Positions 26,274-33,326 of a stretch of 64,000 bases of DNA are shown one piece after another (the first letter of the stretch is position 1; each line of letters begins with the position of its first letter). The translations under genes were made by a program, and so were the position numbers. The notes under the pieces are model-generated. The model did not search any database. It saw nothing but the letters and a program-made list of their open reading frames with translations, and was not told the DNA's origin. Location: the NCBI RefSeq assembly GCF_000426705.1, contig NZ_KE384557.1:137758-201757 (forward strand). The letters run 5' to 3'. The stretch comes from Spirochaeta cellobiosiphila DSM 17781 (lineage in GTDB: Bacteria > Spirochaetota > Spirochaetia > DSM-17781).

Positions 26274-26972
26274 GTGAATAAAATGAAACAAAATGTTGGT
26301 TATGCTGCTGTTGACCAATTCATAAAATCGGGAATGAAAATTGGAATGGGAACAGGTTCTACTTCTCTGTATGCAGTAGAACGTTTAATTCAAAAAGTAA
26401 AGGCAGGAGAAATAACTGATATCTATCCAGTGGCCACTAGTTTTCAGACGGAATTTGCCCTCCAGCAGGCGGGCATTCCTGTTTACACCCTAAATAGTCC
26501 TGAAATCGAAGGGAAACTTGATGTCGCCATCGATGGGGCTGATGCTATTGATCCTCAATTGTGTTTAATTAAGGGAGCAGGAGCAGCTCAACTGATTGAG
26601 AAGATTGTTGAATCATCAGCTGAACATTTTATTGTTATTGGAGATGAGTCCAAGCTAGTAGAATCGTTAGGTTCCACGGTGCCAGTACCTCTTGAAATTT
26701 TACCTGCAGCACGTCAATTTGTGATCAACAAATTAGAAGAGGTAGAGGCCCAGGTAACCATAAGAGAAGGTTCTGGTAAAGCTGGTCCTGTCATATCTGA
26801 TTCAGGTAACATTATTGCTGATGCTCTTTGGAGTGAAGATATTGATCCTATCAAGATGGATCAGTACATGAATAACATACCCGGACTAGTAGAACATGGT
26901 TTGTTCTGCCATATGGCTAAGACCGCCTTGATAGGTTACCAAGACGGCTCTGTTAAAACAATGACAAAATAA
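26274..26972 (+). CDS. rpiA: Ribose-5-phosphate isomerase A
   Basis: 232 residues. It interconverts ribose-5-phosphate and ribulose-5-phosphate in the pentose phosphate pathway. Signatures: KIGMGTGSTSLYAVERLI (phosphate loop), DVAIDGADAIDP and KGAGAAQLIEKIVE with the catalytic acid and Lys. The first candidate start is GTG 26274; ATG 26283 is an alternative nine bases on. It is probably co-transcribed with lysS and ends five bases from the convergent aminotransferase gene. Confidence 0.95.
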   Translation: MNKMKQNVGYAAVDQFIKSGMKIGMGTGSTSLYAVERLIQKVKAGEITDIYPVATSFQTEFALQQAGIPVYTLNSPEIEGKLDVAIDGADAIDPQLCLIKGAGAAQLIEKIVESSAEHFIVIGDESKLVESLGSTVPVPLEILPAARQFVINKLEEVEAQVTIREGSGKAGPVISDSGNIIADALWSEDIDPIKMDQYMNNIPGLVEHGLFCHMAKTALIGYQDGSVKTMTK

Positions 26973-26977
26973 AGGCT

Positions 26978-28282
26978 TTAGGATTGGGATGAGAGATATT
27001 CTTCAATGGCTATACCAACCTTTTGATATATCTCTCTTCTTAATCCATCATTCACTTCAAGAAGCGTCATTCTAAATCCCTTAAGAGGACTTGCGAAACC
27101 TGATAAGGGAACTACACATATCCCTTGTTGTGCTAATAGGTAATAGACAAAACGTTTGTCCCATTCCAGATTATTTATGTTTGATTCAATGAATATTCTT
27201 AAATCATCATTAGGAATACTAAGGTATTGACCGTCCTTTAATACTCCCTCTTCAAAGACAATGGTAAAATATAGAGCTCCCTTTGGTTGAATCATTTTGA
27301 TGCCGTTAATCTTATCAAATATCTGAGAGGCTTCTTTGGCTCTATCTTCAAAGACTTTGGCTCTCTTTTCTAAATGTCCAGGATAATTAGGATGTCCTAG
27401 TAAGGCTGGTATAGCTTTCTGGGGCAGGGATGTGGAACATACCTCAAGGCGTTTGGCATTGAGTAGACTGTTTATGTATTCAGAAAAGTTATCATCACTA
27501 TCTTGGTTGAATACTTCTATCCATCCACATCGAGCTCCTGGCCATGGGATTTCCTTTGATAGACTACGTAATGCAATTCCCGGTACTTCACCAATGACTT
27601 CACTAAGAGCTGCTGTTCTATACGAAGGGAAGACGATATTAGCATAGGTTTCATCGCAGATGATAAAGATATTGTATTTACGAGCGATTTCCACTATCTG
27701 AAGTAAGGTCTCTTTAGGATAGACAGCCCCGGTCGGGTTATCAGGATTGATAAGAAGAATACCTGCTATAGCATCATTGTATTTTACTTTATTTTCTATG
27801 TCCTTAAGATTTGGTTGCCAACCTTGATCAGGATCTAAATCATAAGTGAGATGGGCATATCCAGAATGAGCCGCTTCAGCAGAGGATAAGGTTGAATAAG
27901 CTGGGGAAGGCCCAAGAATTCTTGCTTCCCTTTTGAGAAAACCAAATAATTTGGCAACTGCATCTCCCAAGCCATTAAAGAAAATAATATCATTTGGAGT
28001 GATCTGTGCTCCACCCCGTTTATTCACTTGCTGGGACAGAAACTCTCTCGTTGTCTGAATTCCTTGGGTATCCACATAGCCATAGCTGTCATCCTGAAGA
28101 GTTAGTTTGCTGATTATCTCTTTGATCCAACTCTCTATCTGTTCTCCCTTTGCAATAGGATCTCCAATATTTTCCCATATGATGGAAATATCCCATTGGC
28201 CAAGTTTTTTGGCAAATTCAACTATTTCTCTGATCTCATAGCGTAGTTGCCCGGCACCGGGATGCACAATATCTCGTCTCAT
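26978..28282 (-). CDS. PLP-dependent class I/II aminotransferase, possibly alanine-forming
   Basis: 434 residues, fold-type I aminotransferase. The PLP Lys is in SLSKEIPWPGARCGW, the phosphate-binding region is FNGLGDAVAKLFG, and the substrate-side motifs are ILLINPDNPTGAVYPKETL and FIICDETYANIVF. AAGGAG precedes the ATG at 28282. The family includes Asp, Ala and aromatic aminotransferases, so substrate cannot be read from motifs. The leader upstream contains a short ORF packed with Ala codons followed by a terminator, which points to feedback by alanyl-tRNA supply and hence to a role in making alanine. That functional reading is an inference from regulation, not from the protein. Confidence 0.85.
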   Translation of the reverse strand: MRRDIVHPGAGQLRYEIREIVEFAKKLGQWDISIIWENIGDPIAKGEQIESWIKEIISKLTLQDDSYGYVDTQGIQTTREFLSQQVNKRGGAQITPNDIIFFNGLGDAVAKLFGFLKREARILGPSPAYSTLSSAEAAHSGYAHLTYDLDPDQGWQPNLKDIENKVKYNDAIAGILLINPDNPTGAVYPKETLLQIVEIARKYNIFIICDETYANIVFPSYRTAALSEVIGEVPGIALRSLSKEIPWPGARCGWIEVFNQDSDDNFSEYINSLLNAKRLEVCSTSLPQKAIPALLGHPNYPGHLEKRAKVFEDRAKEASQIFDKINGIKMIQPKGALYFTIVFEEGVLKDGQYLSIPNDDLRIFIESNINNLEWDKRFVYYLLAQQGICVVPLSGFASPLKGFRMTLLEVNDGLRREIYQKVGIAIEEYLSSQS

Positions 28283-28321
28283 GATGTAACTCCTTATAGA
28301 GCCACAGGTGGGATCTGGACT

Positions 28322-28356
28322 TAAAAAAAAGCCGCAGAACCTTAAGGCCTGCGGCT
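28322..28356 (-). terminator. Intrinsic terminator in the aminotransferase leader (attenuator)
   Basis: On the minus strand the stem is AGCCGCAG (28356-28349) and CTGCGGCT (28337-28330), with an 11-base loop region and a run of eight T at 28330-28323. It ends 40 bases before the aminotransferase start and 22 bases after the stop codon of the Ala-rich leader ORF, as in classic amino-acid attenuators. Confidence 0.85.
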
Positions 28357-28378
28357 GTTGTTTACTATATAGTGAACA

Positions 28379-28465
28379 CTAATTACCGCTTGCCTGAGTA
28401 ATGGCTGCGGCTGCGGCTACTGCTTCAATTAATGGAACTGTTTGCAGATTGCTATTAATATTCAT
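28379..28465 (-). CDS. Alanine-rich attenuation leader peptide
   Basis: A 28-codon ORF from ATG 28465 to TAG 28381-28379. Residues 14-23 read EAVAAAAAIT; seven of 28 residues are Ala, five of them consecutive, in alternating GCC/GCA codons. It lies between a good promoter and an intrinsic terminator in front of an aminotransferase gene. The codons contain AGCCGCAG twice in overlapping register, the same sequence as the 5' arm of the terminator, so this segment can compete for the terminator's 3' arm. No ribosome site is visible; the predicted transcript would begin at or within a few bases of the ATG. Confidence 0.7.
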   Translation of the reverse strand: MNINSNLQTVPLIEAVAAAAAITQASGN

Positions 28466-28472
28466 TAATTTG

Positions 28473-28502
28473 ATATTAGGTTAACTAATACTTAACTGTC
28501 AA
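28473..28502 (-). promoter_or_regulatory. Sigma-70-like promoter of the aminotransferase leader
   Basis: On the minus strand: TTGACA (28502-28497), 18-base spacer, TAATAT (28478-28473). The -35 box is an exact consensus match and overlaps the stop codon of the transglutaminase-like gene. The expected transcription start is about 28466, directly at the leader-peptide ATG. Confidence 0.65.
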
Positions 28503-29311
28503 TAGGTGGCTTGTAGATTTATAATATCCCATAGATCCAAATCCTGGGTTTGTTTTGATATTTCTCCAATATCCCAACCGGGTGTAGTCATCTCTACAAA
28601 GTAGTAATTGGTCATTTTCCAGGTTTTATAATAGCCAGTTGATGGTAGGTTAATACCGAGCATGGCATGTTTATAAAAGAAACTAGTGTATATCACACAT
28701 TCATAGCCGAGTCGGCTTAGAATGACAAAGGCTAACAACGATTTGGAATCACAGTCCCCATAATTCCTCGTTAGAACTTCTATTGGAGAAGCCAGGCCAA
28801 AAGGGCGTTCGGGGATTTCATAGGGAATATTTTGAACATAATTGATTACTAATAGGGCCATTTGTCTATCTGTGAGATTGTTTTTTTCCTTAAACCATAG
28901 AAAAGCTTCTGCTATATTTCCTAGATAAGGTTCATCCCATTCCCACAAGGATTTGAATACACCGGCAAAGACGGTCTCTCTTCCTTTTGCTGTTGTTGTA
29001 TAAGGCAAACCTTTTGTATAGAGATCTTTTGTGATGAAAGAATCCATTCTCTCAATATCCTGTTGTAATTGATCTTCTTTCACATGCCAATAAGTGGACC
29101 AGTCCTTGTAAAAAGATGGCCATCCTTGTTTGTGGGCTGTGATAGCTGAACTTTCGTAATCAGGGTATCTATCGATATAGTTATCAAGGCTTTCGCTGTA
29201 ATCTCTATAGGTATAAAGATCCCGGCCGTTGTATCCGTACTTTAACAAGGAGTATAGAAATACAGTAATGATACAAAGAATGATAGTTATATTTTTGCCT
29301 TTTAATGCCAT
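28499..29311 (-). CDS. Membrane-anchored transglutaminase-like protein
   Basis: 270 residues. An N-terminal membrane anchor (NITIILCIITVFLYSLLKYG) is followed by a transglutaminase-like domain: TDRQMALLVINYVQNIPYE, then NYGDCDSKSLLAFVILSRLG with the catalytic Cys at GDC, and KHAMLGINLP with the catalytic His. The fold is the papain-like transglutaminase/protease type used in peptide cleavage or cross-linking outside the cytoplasm. It is the last gene of an operon with DUF350 and AraC proteins, six bases after DUF350. Substrate unknown. Confidence 0.85.
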   Translation of the reverse strand: MALKGKNITIILCIITVFLYSLLKYGYNGRDLYTYRDYSESLDNYIDRYPDYESSAITAHKQGWPSFYKDWSTYWHVKEDQLQQDIERMDSFITKDLYTKGLPYTTTAKGRETVFAGVFKSLWEWDEPYLGNIAEAFLWFKEKNNLTDRQMALLVINYVQNIPYEIPERPFGLASPIEVLTRNYGDCDSKSLLAFVILSRLGYECVIYTSFFYKHAMLGINLPSTGYYKTWKMTNYYFVEMTTPGWDIGEISKQTQDLDLWDIINLQATY

Positions 29312-29317
29312 AGCAGT

Positions 29318-29863
29318 CTATCCAAAGGGAGTAAGAGATTGGTTTTGAATTCCCGGTTGGTACATTAGCACCTGCAACAACTTATCTATCCCTTCTTCTA
29401 TGAATAAGGCCAGAGTAATGATGACCACACCCATTAGGATTGCAATAGCAATATTGTTGTTCTTTATTTCTTCAAACTCATCTATGTCTCTTGTTAAAGC
29501 GGTGAAGACCTTAAGTCCTAACCATAGGGATAGTATGGATATAAATAGGGTTATCCCAAATTGGATAAGAATGATGATGATTTGAATCAATAGTGTTTTA
29601 TAGCTGCTTGATGGGTGGAAAGCTATGCGGAACAATGATTGAACAAGAGGGATTAAGGAGCTTTTAAATATATACCCAATTGAGAAAATCATTGCTCCTG
29701 ATACTATCGCTACGGCAATGTTGTTATCTAAAAGACATTCTTTTTCATTAATGTTTCTATTGAATTTACCAAATACGGTAAATCCAAAGTAGAGTATAAA
29801 TACTCCCAGTACTATAGCAATAAGTACGGTTATGATACCGCTTAATAAGATTATTATGTCCAT
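29318..29863 (-). CDS. DUF350 membrane protein
   Basis: 181 residues made of two similar halves, each with a pair of membrane helices and a conserved turn: NRNINEKECLLDNNIAVAIV in the first and DIDEFEEIKNNNIAIAILMG in the second. This N-x-A-x-A pattern is typical of DUF350 (YjfL-like) proteins. Their function is unknown. It is translated nine bases after the AraC gene and immediately before the transglutaminase-like gene. Confidence 0.85.
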   Translation of the reverse strand: MDIIILLSGIITVLIAIVLGVFILYFGFTVFGKFNRNINEKECLLDNNIAVAIVSGAMIFSIGYIFKSSLIPLVQSLFRIAFHPSSSYKTLLIQIIIILIQFGITLFISILSLWLGLKVFTALTRDIDEFEEIKNNNIAIAILMGVVIITLALFIEEGIDKLLQVLMYQPGIQNQSLTPFG

Positions 29864-29872
29864 TGATTATCC

Positions 29873-30967
29873 TTATTTGAATTGTTCCGCATATTTTCCA
29901 GGTGAAATACCTGTATATTTTTTAAAAGTTCTAATGAGAGTAGCAGAATTATTAAAGCCTGATTTAGTTGTTAGGACATTCAATTTGATTGTTGGATCTG
30001 CCTGAATGATATCTTTACAGGCTCTCACCCGTTCAAGACTGAGCAGATCCTTGAAGTTTCTTCCAGCGTGTTCTTTAAATATTCTACTAATATAGGTGGG
30101 CGATAGCTTAAAATTATCTGCTATATCTATAAGAGCTAGATTAGGATCCTGATAATTATCCTTAATGTATTGTACTAATTTGATATTAAAGCTCTCTTCC
30201 TGAAAATCTCCTGAGTCTTTAATCTTGTCCACTATCTTTTTAGTTAATTCAACTGCTTTATCGACCTGTTCTAGACGGCTTCCATATTGAAAGTATTCAC
30301 CAAGGCTTTCGTTTTGTTCAAAGTAATAGGATTCTGATTTATTCAACTGCATGAAGATACGTTTATAGGTTCTTATTAAAGCAGTAAATAAATTGTCCCA
30401 TTCTTGAGTATTCAGGCCTAACTTACGGTTTTTGTCCAAGATGTTATGAACCAGGGAAGGAGCTTCTGATTTAGCTGTTGTAATATAGTCAATAATGCGT
30501 TGTTCTGTTTCCAACGGATAAAAAAAGCTCACCGTTGAAGCGGATACTTCTGGTATAGTGAGTCTTTTGGAAGCAAATAGATAATTATGAATTTTATCTT
30601 GTTTGGTCTCGATATGCCAGCTGATACGAAATAACTCGGAAGAATCCAGATAGGGGCTTATTTCGGTCATTAGATCCTGAATATTGATTTGAGGCATTTC
30701 CCATATGAGAAGAGCCATTTCAAAGGGTGTTAAATCGAGAAAAGAATATTCCCCAAAGCCTTCAAGAATTTCTCTATATAAAGATTTGATATGATCTTTA
30801 ATGAGATTAAGATGGTATAAGCCTTCTTGTTCTGTATGAATGGTTAGCAGAAGTAAGTTCTGTAGGGATCGTGTATCTTGTCGATTCCAAAGGCGTCGGA
30901 GTTTCTTTTCACCCTTTAAGGCTGTTGTAGATAGTTTTCTTCTTCGAAACAAATTCGTTTTACTCAT
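29873..30967 (-). CDS. AraC-family transcription regulator
   Basis: 364 residues. The C-terminal 105 form the AraC domain (IADNFKLSPTYISRIFKEHA and TTKSGFNNSATLIRTFKKYT, then SPGKYAEQF). The long N-terminal part has no membrane helix and no domain I recognise; it resembles the cytoplasmic linker of large YesN/YtdP-like regulators, so it could be a shortened relative that lost its membrane sensor. It heads the operon with DUF350 and transglutaminase-like genes and is divergent from kdgK, sharing a 148-base promoter region that contains a TGGT-N2-ACCA palindrome. Confidence 0.85.
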   Translation of the reverse strand: MSKTNLFRRRKLSTTALKGEKKLRRLWNRQDTRSLQNLLLLTIHTEQEGLYHLNLIKDHIKSLYREILEGFGEYSFLDLTPFEMALLIWEMPQINIQDLMTEISPYLDSSELFRISWHIETKQDKIHNYLFASKRLTIPEVSASTVSFFYPLETEQRIIDYITTAKSEAPSLVHNILDKNRKLGLNTQEWDNLFTALIRTYKRIFMQLNKSESYYFEQNESLGEYFQYGSRLEQVDKAVELTKKIVDKIKDSGDFQEESFNIKLVQYIKDNYQDPNLALIDIADNFKLSPTYISRIFKEHAGRNFKDLLSLERVRACKDIIQADPTIKLNVLTTKSGFNNSATLIRTFKKYTGISPGKYAEQFK

Positions 30968-31000
30968 AATCGTTAATTATTTTTATAAACACTTTTTGTC

Positions 31001-31012
31001 CTGGTCAACCAA
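31001..31012. promoter_or_regulatory. UxuR/ExuR-like palindrome upstream of kdgK
   Basis: CTGGTCAACCAA matches the hexuronate-regulator (GntR family, FadR subfamily) core TTGGT-N2-ACCAA at nine of ten fixed positions. It lies 104 bases upstream of the kdgK start and 34 bases upstream of the divergent AraC gene. Confidence 0.4.
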
Positions 31013-31115
31013 TAAAAGCAAAAATCGTCAATAACTTTAAAAACTGGCTCTTCATGAAGATAAAACTCCCTAATAGAATGATATTTACGAAACATTAGTC
31101 AAGGAGACCTTCAAA

Positions 31116-32147
31116 GTGAGTAAAGTTGTTACCATGGGCGAGATAATGCTCAGATTAAAAAGTGCTGATAATCTTAAATTATTTCAGGAAAGTAGCCTAG
31201 AGGCAACCTTCGGTGGAGGAGAAGCTAATGTGGCTGTTTCTGTCAGCAATTTTGGCCTGGAAGGGAAATTCGTTTCTGCCATACCAGCTAATCTTATTGG
31301 TGATGCTTGTATTGGTGAGTTAAGACGCTATGGGGTCGATACTAGTTCCATCCTACGTCAAGGGAAGCGATTAGGTATATATTTTCTGGAAGCTGGTGCG
31401 AACCAGAGACCTAGTAAAGTCGTATATGACAGAGCCGGATCTTCTATCTCTGAAGCTGTTATTGAAGATTTTAACTGGGACAATGTCTTTAAAGACGCTC
31501 AGTGGTTTCATATATCAGGCATTACACCTGCCATTTCACAAAGTGCCGCAGATTTATCCCTGTATGCTGTCAAAGAAGCTCAAAAAAGAGGTATTAAGGT
31601 TTCTTTGGATCTCAACTATCGAAAAAAATTATGGTTATATGGTAAATCTGCTACAGAAGTTATGACGGAACTGGTAAAACATGTTGATGTTATCATTGCC
31701 AATGAAGAGGATTGTCAGAAATCCCTTGGTATTGAGATGGAAGATATTGATGTAACAGCAGGAGAATTATCAACAGAACACTTTAAGAAGCTATCCAGTA
31801 AAGTTCTAGAGACTTATCCAAACGTTAGTTCTATTGCCATTACTATGCGAGAGAGTCTCTCTGCTAATCATAATAATTGGGCTGCTTCTTTTAACAATCG
31901 ATCTGATTTTATAGTCAGTAAGAAATACGAAATTCACAATATAATAGACAGAGTAGGGGGCGGGGATTCCTTTGCCGCTGGTCTCATATATGGTCTAATA
32001 AGCTTGCCAACACATCAGGAAGCTCTAGAGTTTGCTGTGGCAGCTAGTTGTTTAAAACATTCTATTTTAGGTGATTTTAACCTGGTAACTAAGGACGATG
32101 TCTTGGCTTTAGCAGGGGGAGACGGATCCGGCCGGGTTCAAAGATAA
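31116..32147 (+). CDS. kdgK: PfkB-family sugar kinase, probable 2-keto-3-deoxygluconate kinase
   Basis: 343 residues. The N-terminus ([29 protein letters not shown]) and the C-terminal PfkB signature ([18 protein letters not shown]) with the catalytic Asp are those of KDG kinases, and the total length is right. It phosphorylates KDG, the product of uronate breakdown, to KDPG. GTG start with AAGGAG nine bases upstream. No KDPG aldolase gene adjoins it. It fits the GH88/ABC locus 12 kb away. Other PfkB substrates remain possible. Confidence 0.85.
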   Translation: MSKVVTMGEIMLRLKSADNLKLFQESSLEATFGGGEANVAVSVSNFGLEGKFVSAIPANLIGDACIGELRRYGVDTSSILRQGKRLGIYFLEAGANQRPSKVVYDRAGSSISEAVIEDFNWDNVFKDAQWFHISGITPAISQSAADLSLYAVKEAQKRGIKVSLDLNYRKKLWLYGKSATEVMTELVKHVDVIIANEEDCQKSLGIEMEDIDVTAGELSTEHFKKLSSKVLETYPNVSSIAITMRESLSANHNNWAASFNNRSDFIVSKKYEIHNIIDRVGGGDSFAAGLIYGLISLPTHQEALEFAVAASCLKHSILGDFNLVTKDDVLALAGGDGSGRVQR

Positions 32148-32175
32148 GCAAAGATTTTGTTCCTTGCTATAATAT

Positions 32176-32207
32176 GCCCACCAGCCACCTCCGGGTTGGT
32201 GGGCTTT
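32176..32207 (+). terminator. Terminator after kdgK
   Basis: Stem GCCCACCA (32176-32183) and TGGTGGGC (32197-32204), followed by a short TTT. It also lies just past the end of the convergent lipoprotein gene. Confidence 0.7.
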
Positions 32208-32216
32208 CAGAAACTA

Positions 32217-33293
32217 TTAATCAAGTTTGACGATCTTCCCATTTTTAATTGTATGTGGAATTAAAACAGAATCGTAGTCACCAAACTGATTAAAGTGATA
32301 TTCAGATATATAGCCTTTTAGATTTTTTCCTTCTAATAGCTCTGCTTTTATTGCTTCTATATCTGGGCTTTTTGCACTCTTATATGCACTATACAGAATA
32401 TTGACGGCATCATAGCTTTTGAGACTCTGATAGGTAGCCTCACTTCCAAATCTATTATAATATTTGTCTTTGAATTGGAGATAATCCGTATCGTCTTCGA
32501 AAGCCTGTTCCAGGAAAAAAACTGTATCTTCAACAGCTCTACCGCCGTTTTGTATCAAGTCCTGGGTTACAGCAAAGGAGGATAACAATATGGGAATGTC
32601 ATGTTGATACAGTTGTTGACATATCATGGCAGCATCAAAAGGCACTGTTATCAGTAAAATAATTTGTGGCTTTGAATCAATGATTTGAGTCGCTATTTTT
32701 TTATAGGATGTTTCCTTAAAAGAATCAAAGTTTATGATATTGATGTCTATATCATCATAAATATCAAACCCTTTTATAAGCATATTAGAATAGGACAAAT
32801 TGTTTATATTGCGAACAATAGTGAGATACTGATAATTTTGATCCTCTATATATTGTCCTAAAACTTCACCATAGCGGGAGGTTCCATTGGTCAATCTAAA
32901 AAAATTATCATCTTTATTAGAGAACTCATCTGAAGATATAACAGGAGAAATGACTAGTATATTATGTTCATCCATGTACTTTTCACTATAACTATAGGCT
33001 TCACTTGATGTCGCCAGTATGATTGTTTGACATCCCTTGTTATGGAGCTCTTCCATGGCTTCAATGGTTAAATCGACTTGACTTTGATTATCTGCGACTA
33101 TTAAATTTACCTTATCCTTTCCCCGTGCATTTAATTCTTCTACCGCTAATATCGCTCCATTTTTATTTGGTATCATAATAGTCCCATACTTACCAGTTAA
33201 GCTTCCCAGGTAGCCAATGTTCAGAACTTCCTGTGAACAACTAGAAAGAGTTATTGTTAATACAAAATAAAATAAAAAAGACTTTTGTTGCAT
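32217..33293 (-). CDS. Periplasmic-binding-protein-like lipoprotein (Leu/Ile/Val type), orphan
   Basis: About 358 residues. The signal peptide MQQKSFLFYFVLTITLSSC ends in a lipobox. The body is a type I periplasmic binding fold of the Leu/Ile/Val family (NIGYLGSLTGKYGT, GAILAVEELNARG, CQTIILATSSEAYSYSEKYM, YQSLKSYDAVNILYSAY). No permease or ATPase gene adjoins it. Instead it is divergent, 33 bases apart, from a membrane histidine kinase, which suggests a ligand-sensing rather than a transport role. The start 33293 is chosen because it begins the signal peptide; a longer reading would overlap the kinase start. No ribosome site is evident. Confidence 0.85.
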   Translation of the reverse strand: MQQKSFLFYFVLTITLSSCSQEVLNIGYLGSLTGKYGTIMIPNKNGAILAVEELNARGKDKVNLIVADNQSQVDLTIEAMEELHNKGCQTIILATSSEAYSYSEKYMDEHNILVISPVISSDEFSNKDDNFFRLTNGTSRYGEVLGQYIEDQNYQYLTIVRNINNLSYSNMLIKGFDIYDDIDINIINFDSFKETSYKKIATQIIDSKPQIILLITVPFDAAMICQQLYQHDIPILLSSFAVTQDLIQNGGRAVEDTVFFLEQAFEDDTDYLQFKDKYYNRFGSEATYQSLKSYDAVNILYSAYKSAKSPDIEAIKAELLEGKNLKGYISEYHFNQFGDYDSVLIPHTIKNGKIVKLD

Positions 33294-33316
33294 GATGATT
33301 TTAAGTCTATTATTAT
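33288..33316 (+). promoter_or_regulatory. Candidate promoter of the HisKA_2 kinase
   Basis: TTGCAT (33288-33293), 17-base spacer, TATTAT (33311-33316). The -35 box would overlap the start codon of the divergent lipoprotein gene, and the transcript would start within a few bases of the kinase ATG at 33327. Confidence 0.4.
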
Positions 33317-33326
33317 AAAATAGTTG

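Noticed and set aside
32217-33293. Amino-acid ABC transport operon
   Set aside because: Only the binding protein is present; no permease or ATPase gene lies on either side.
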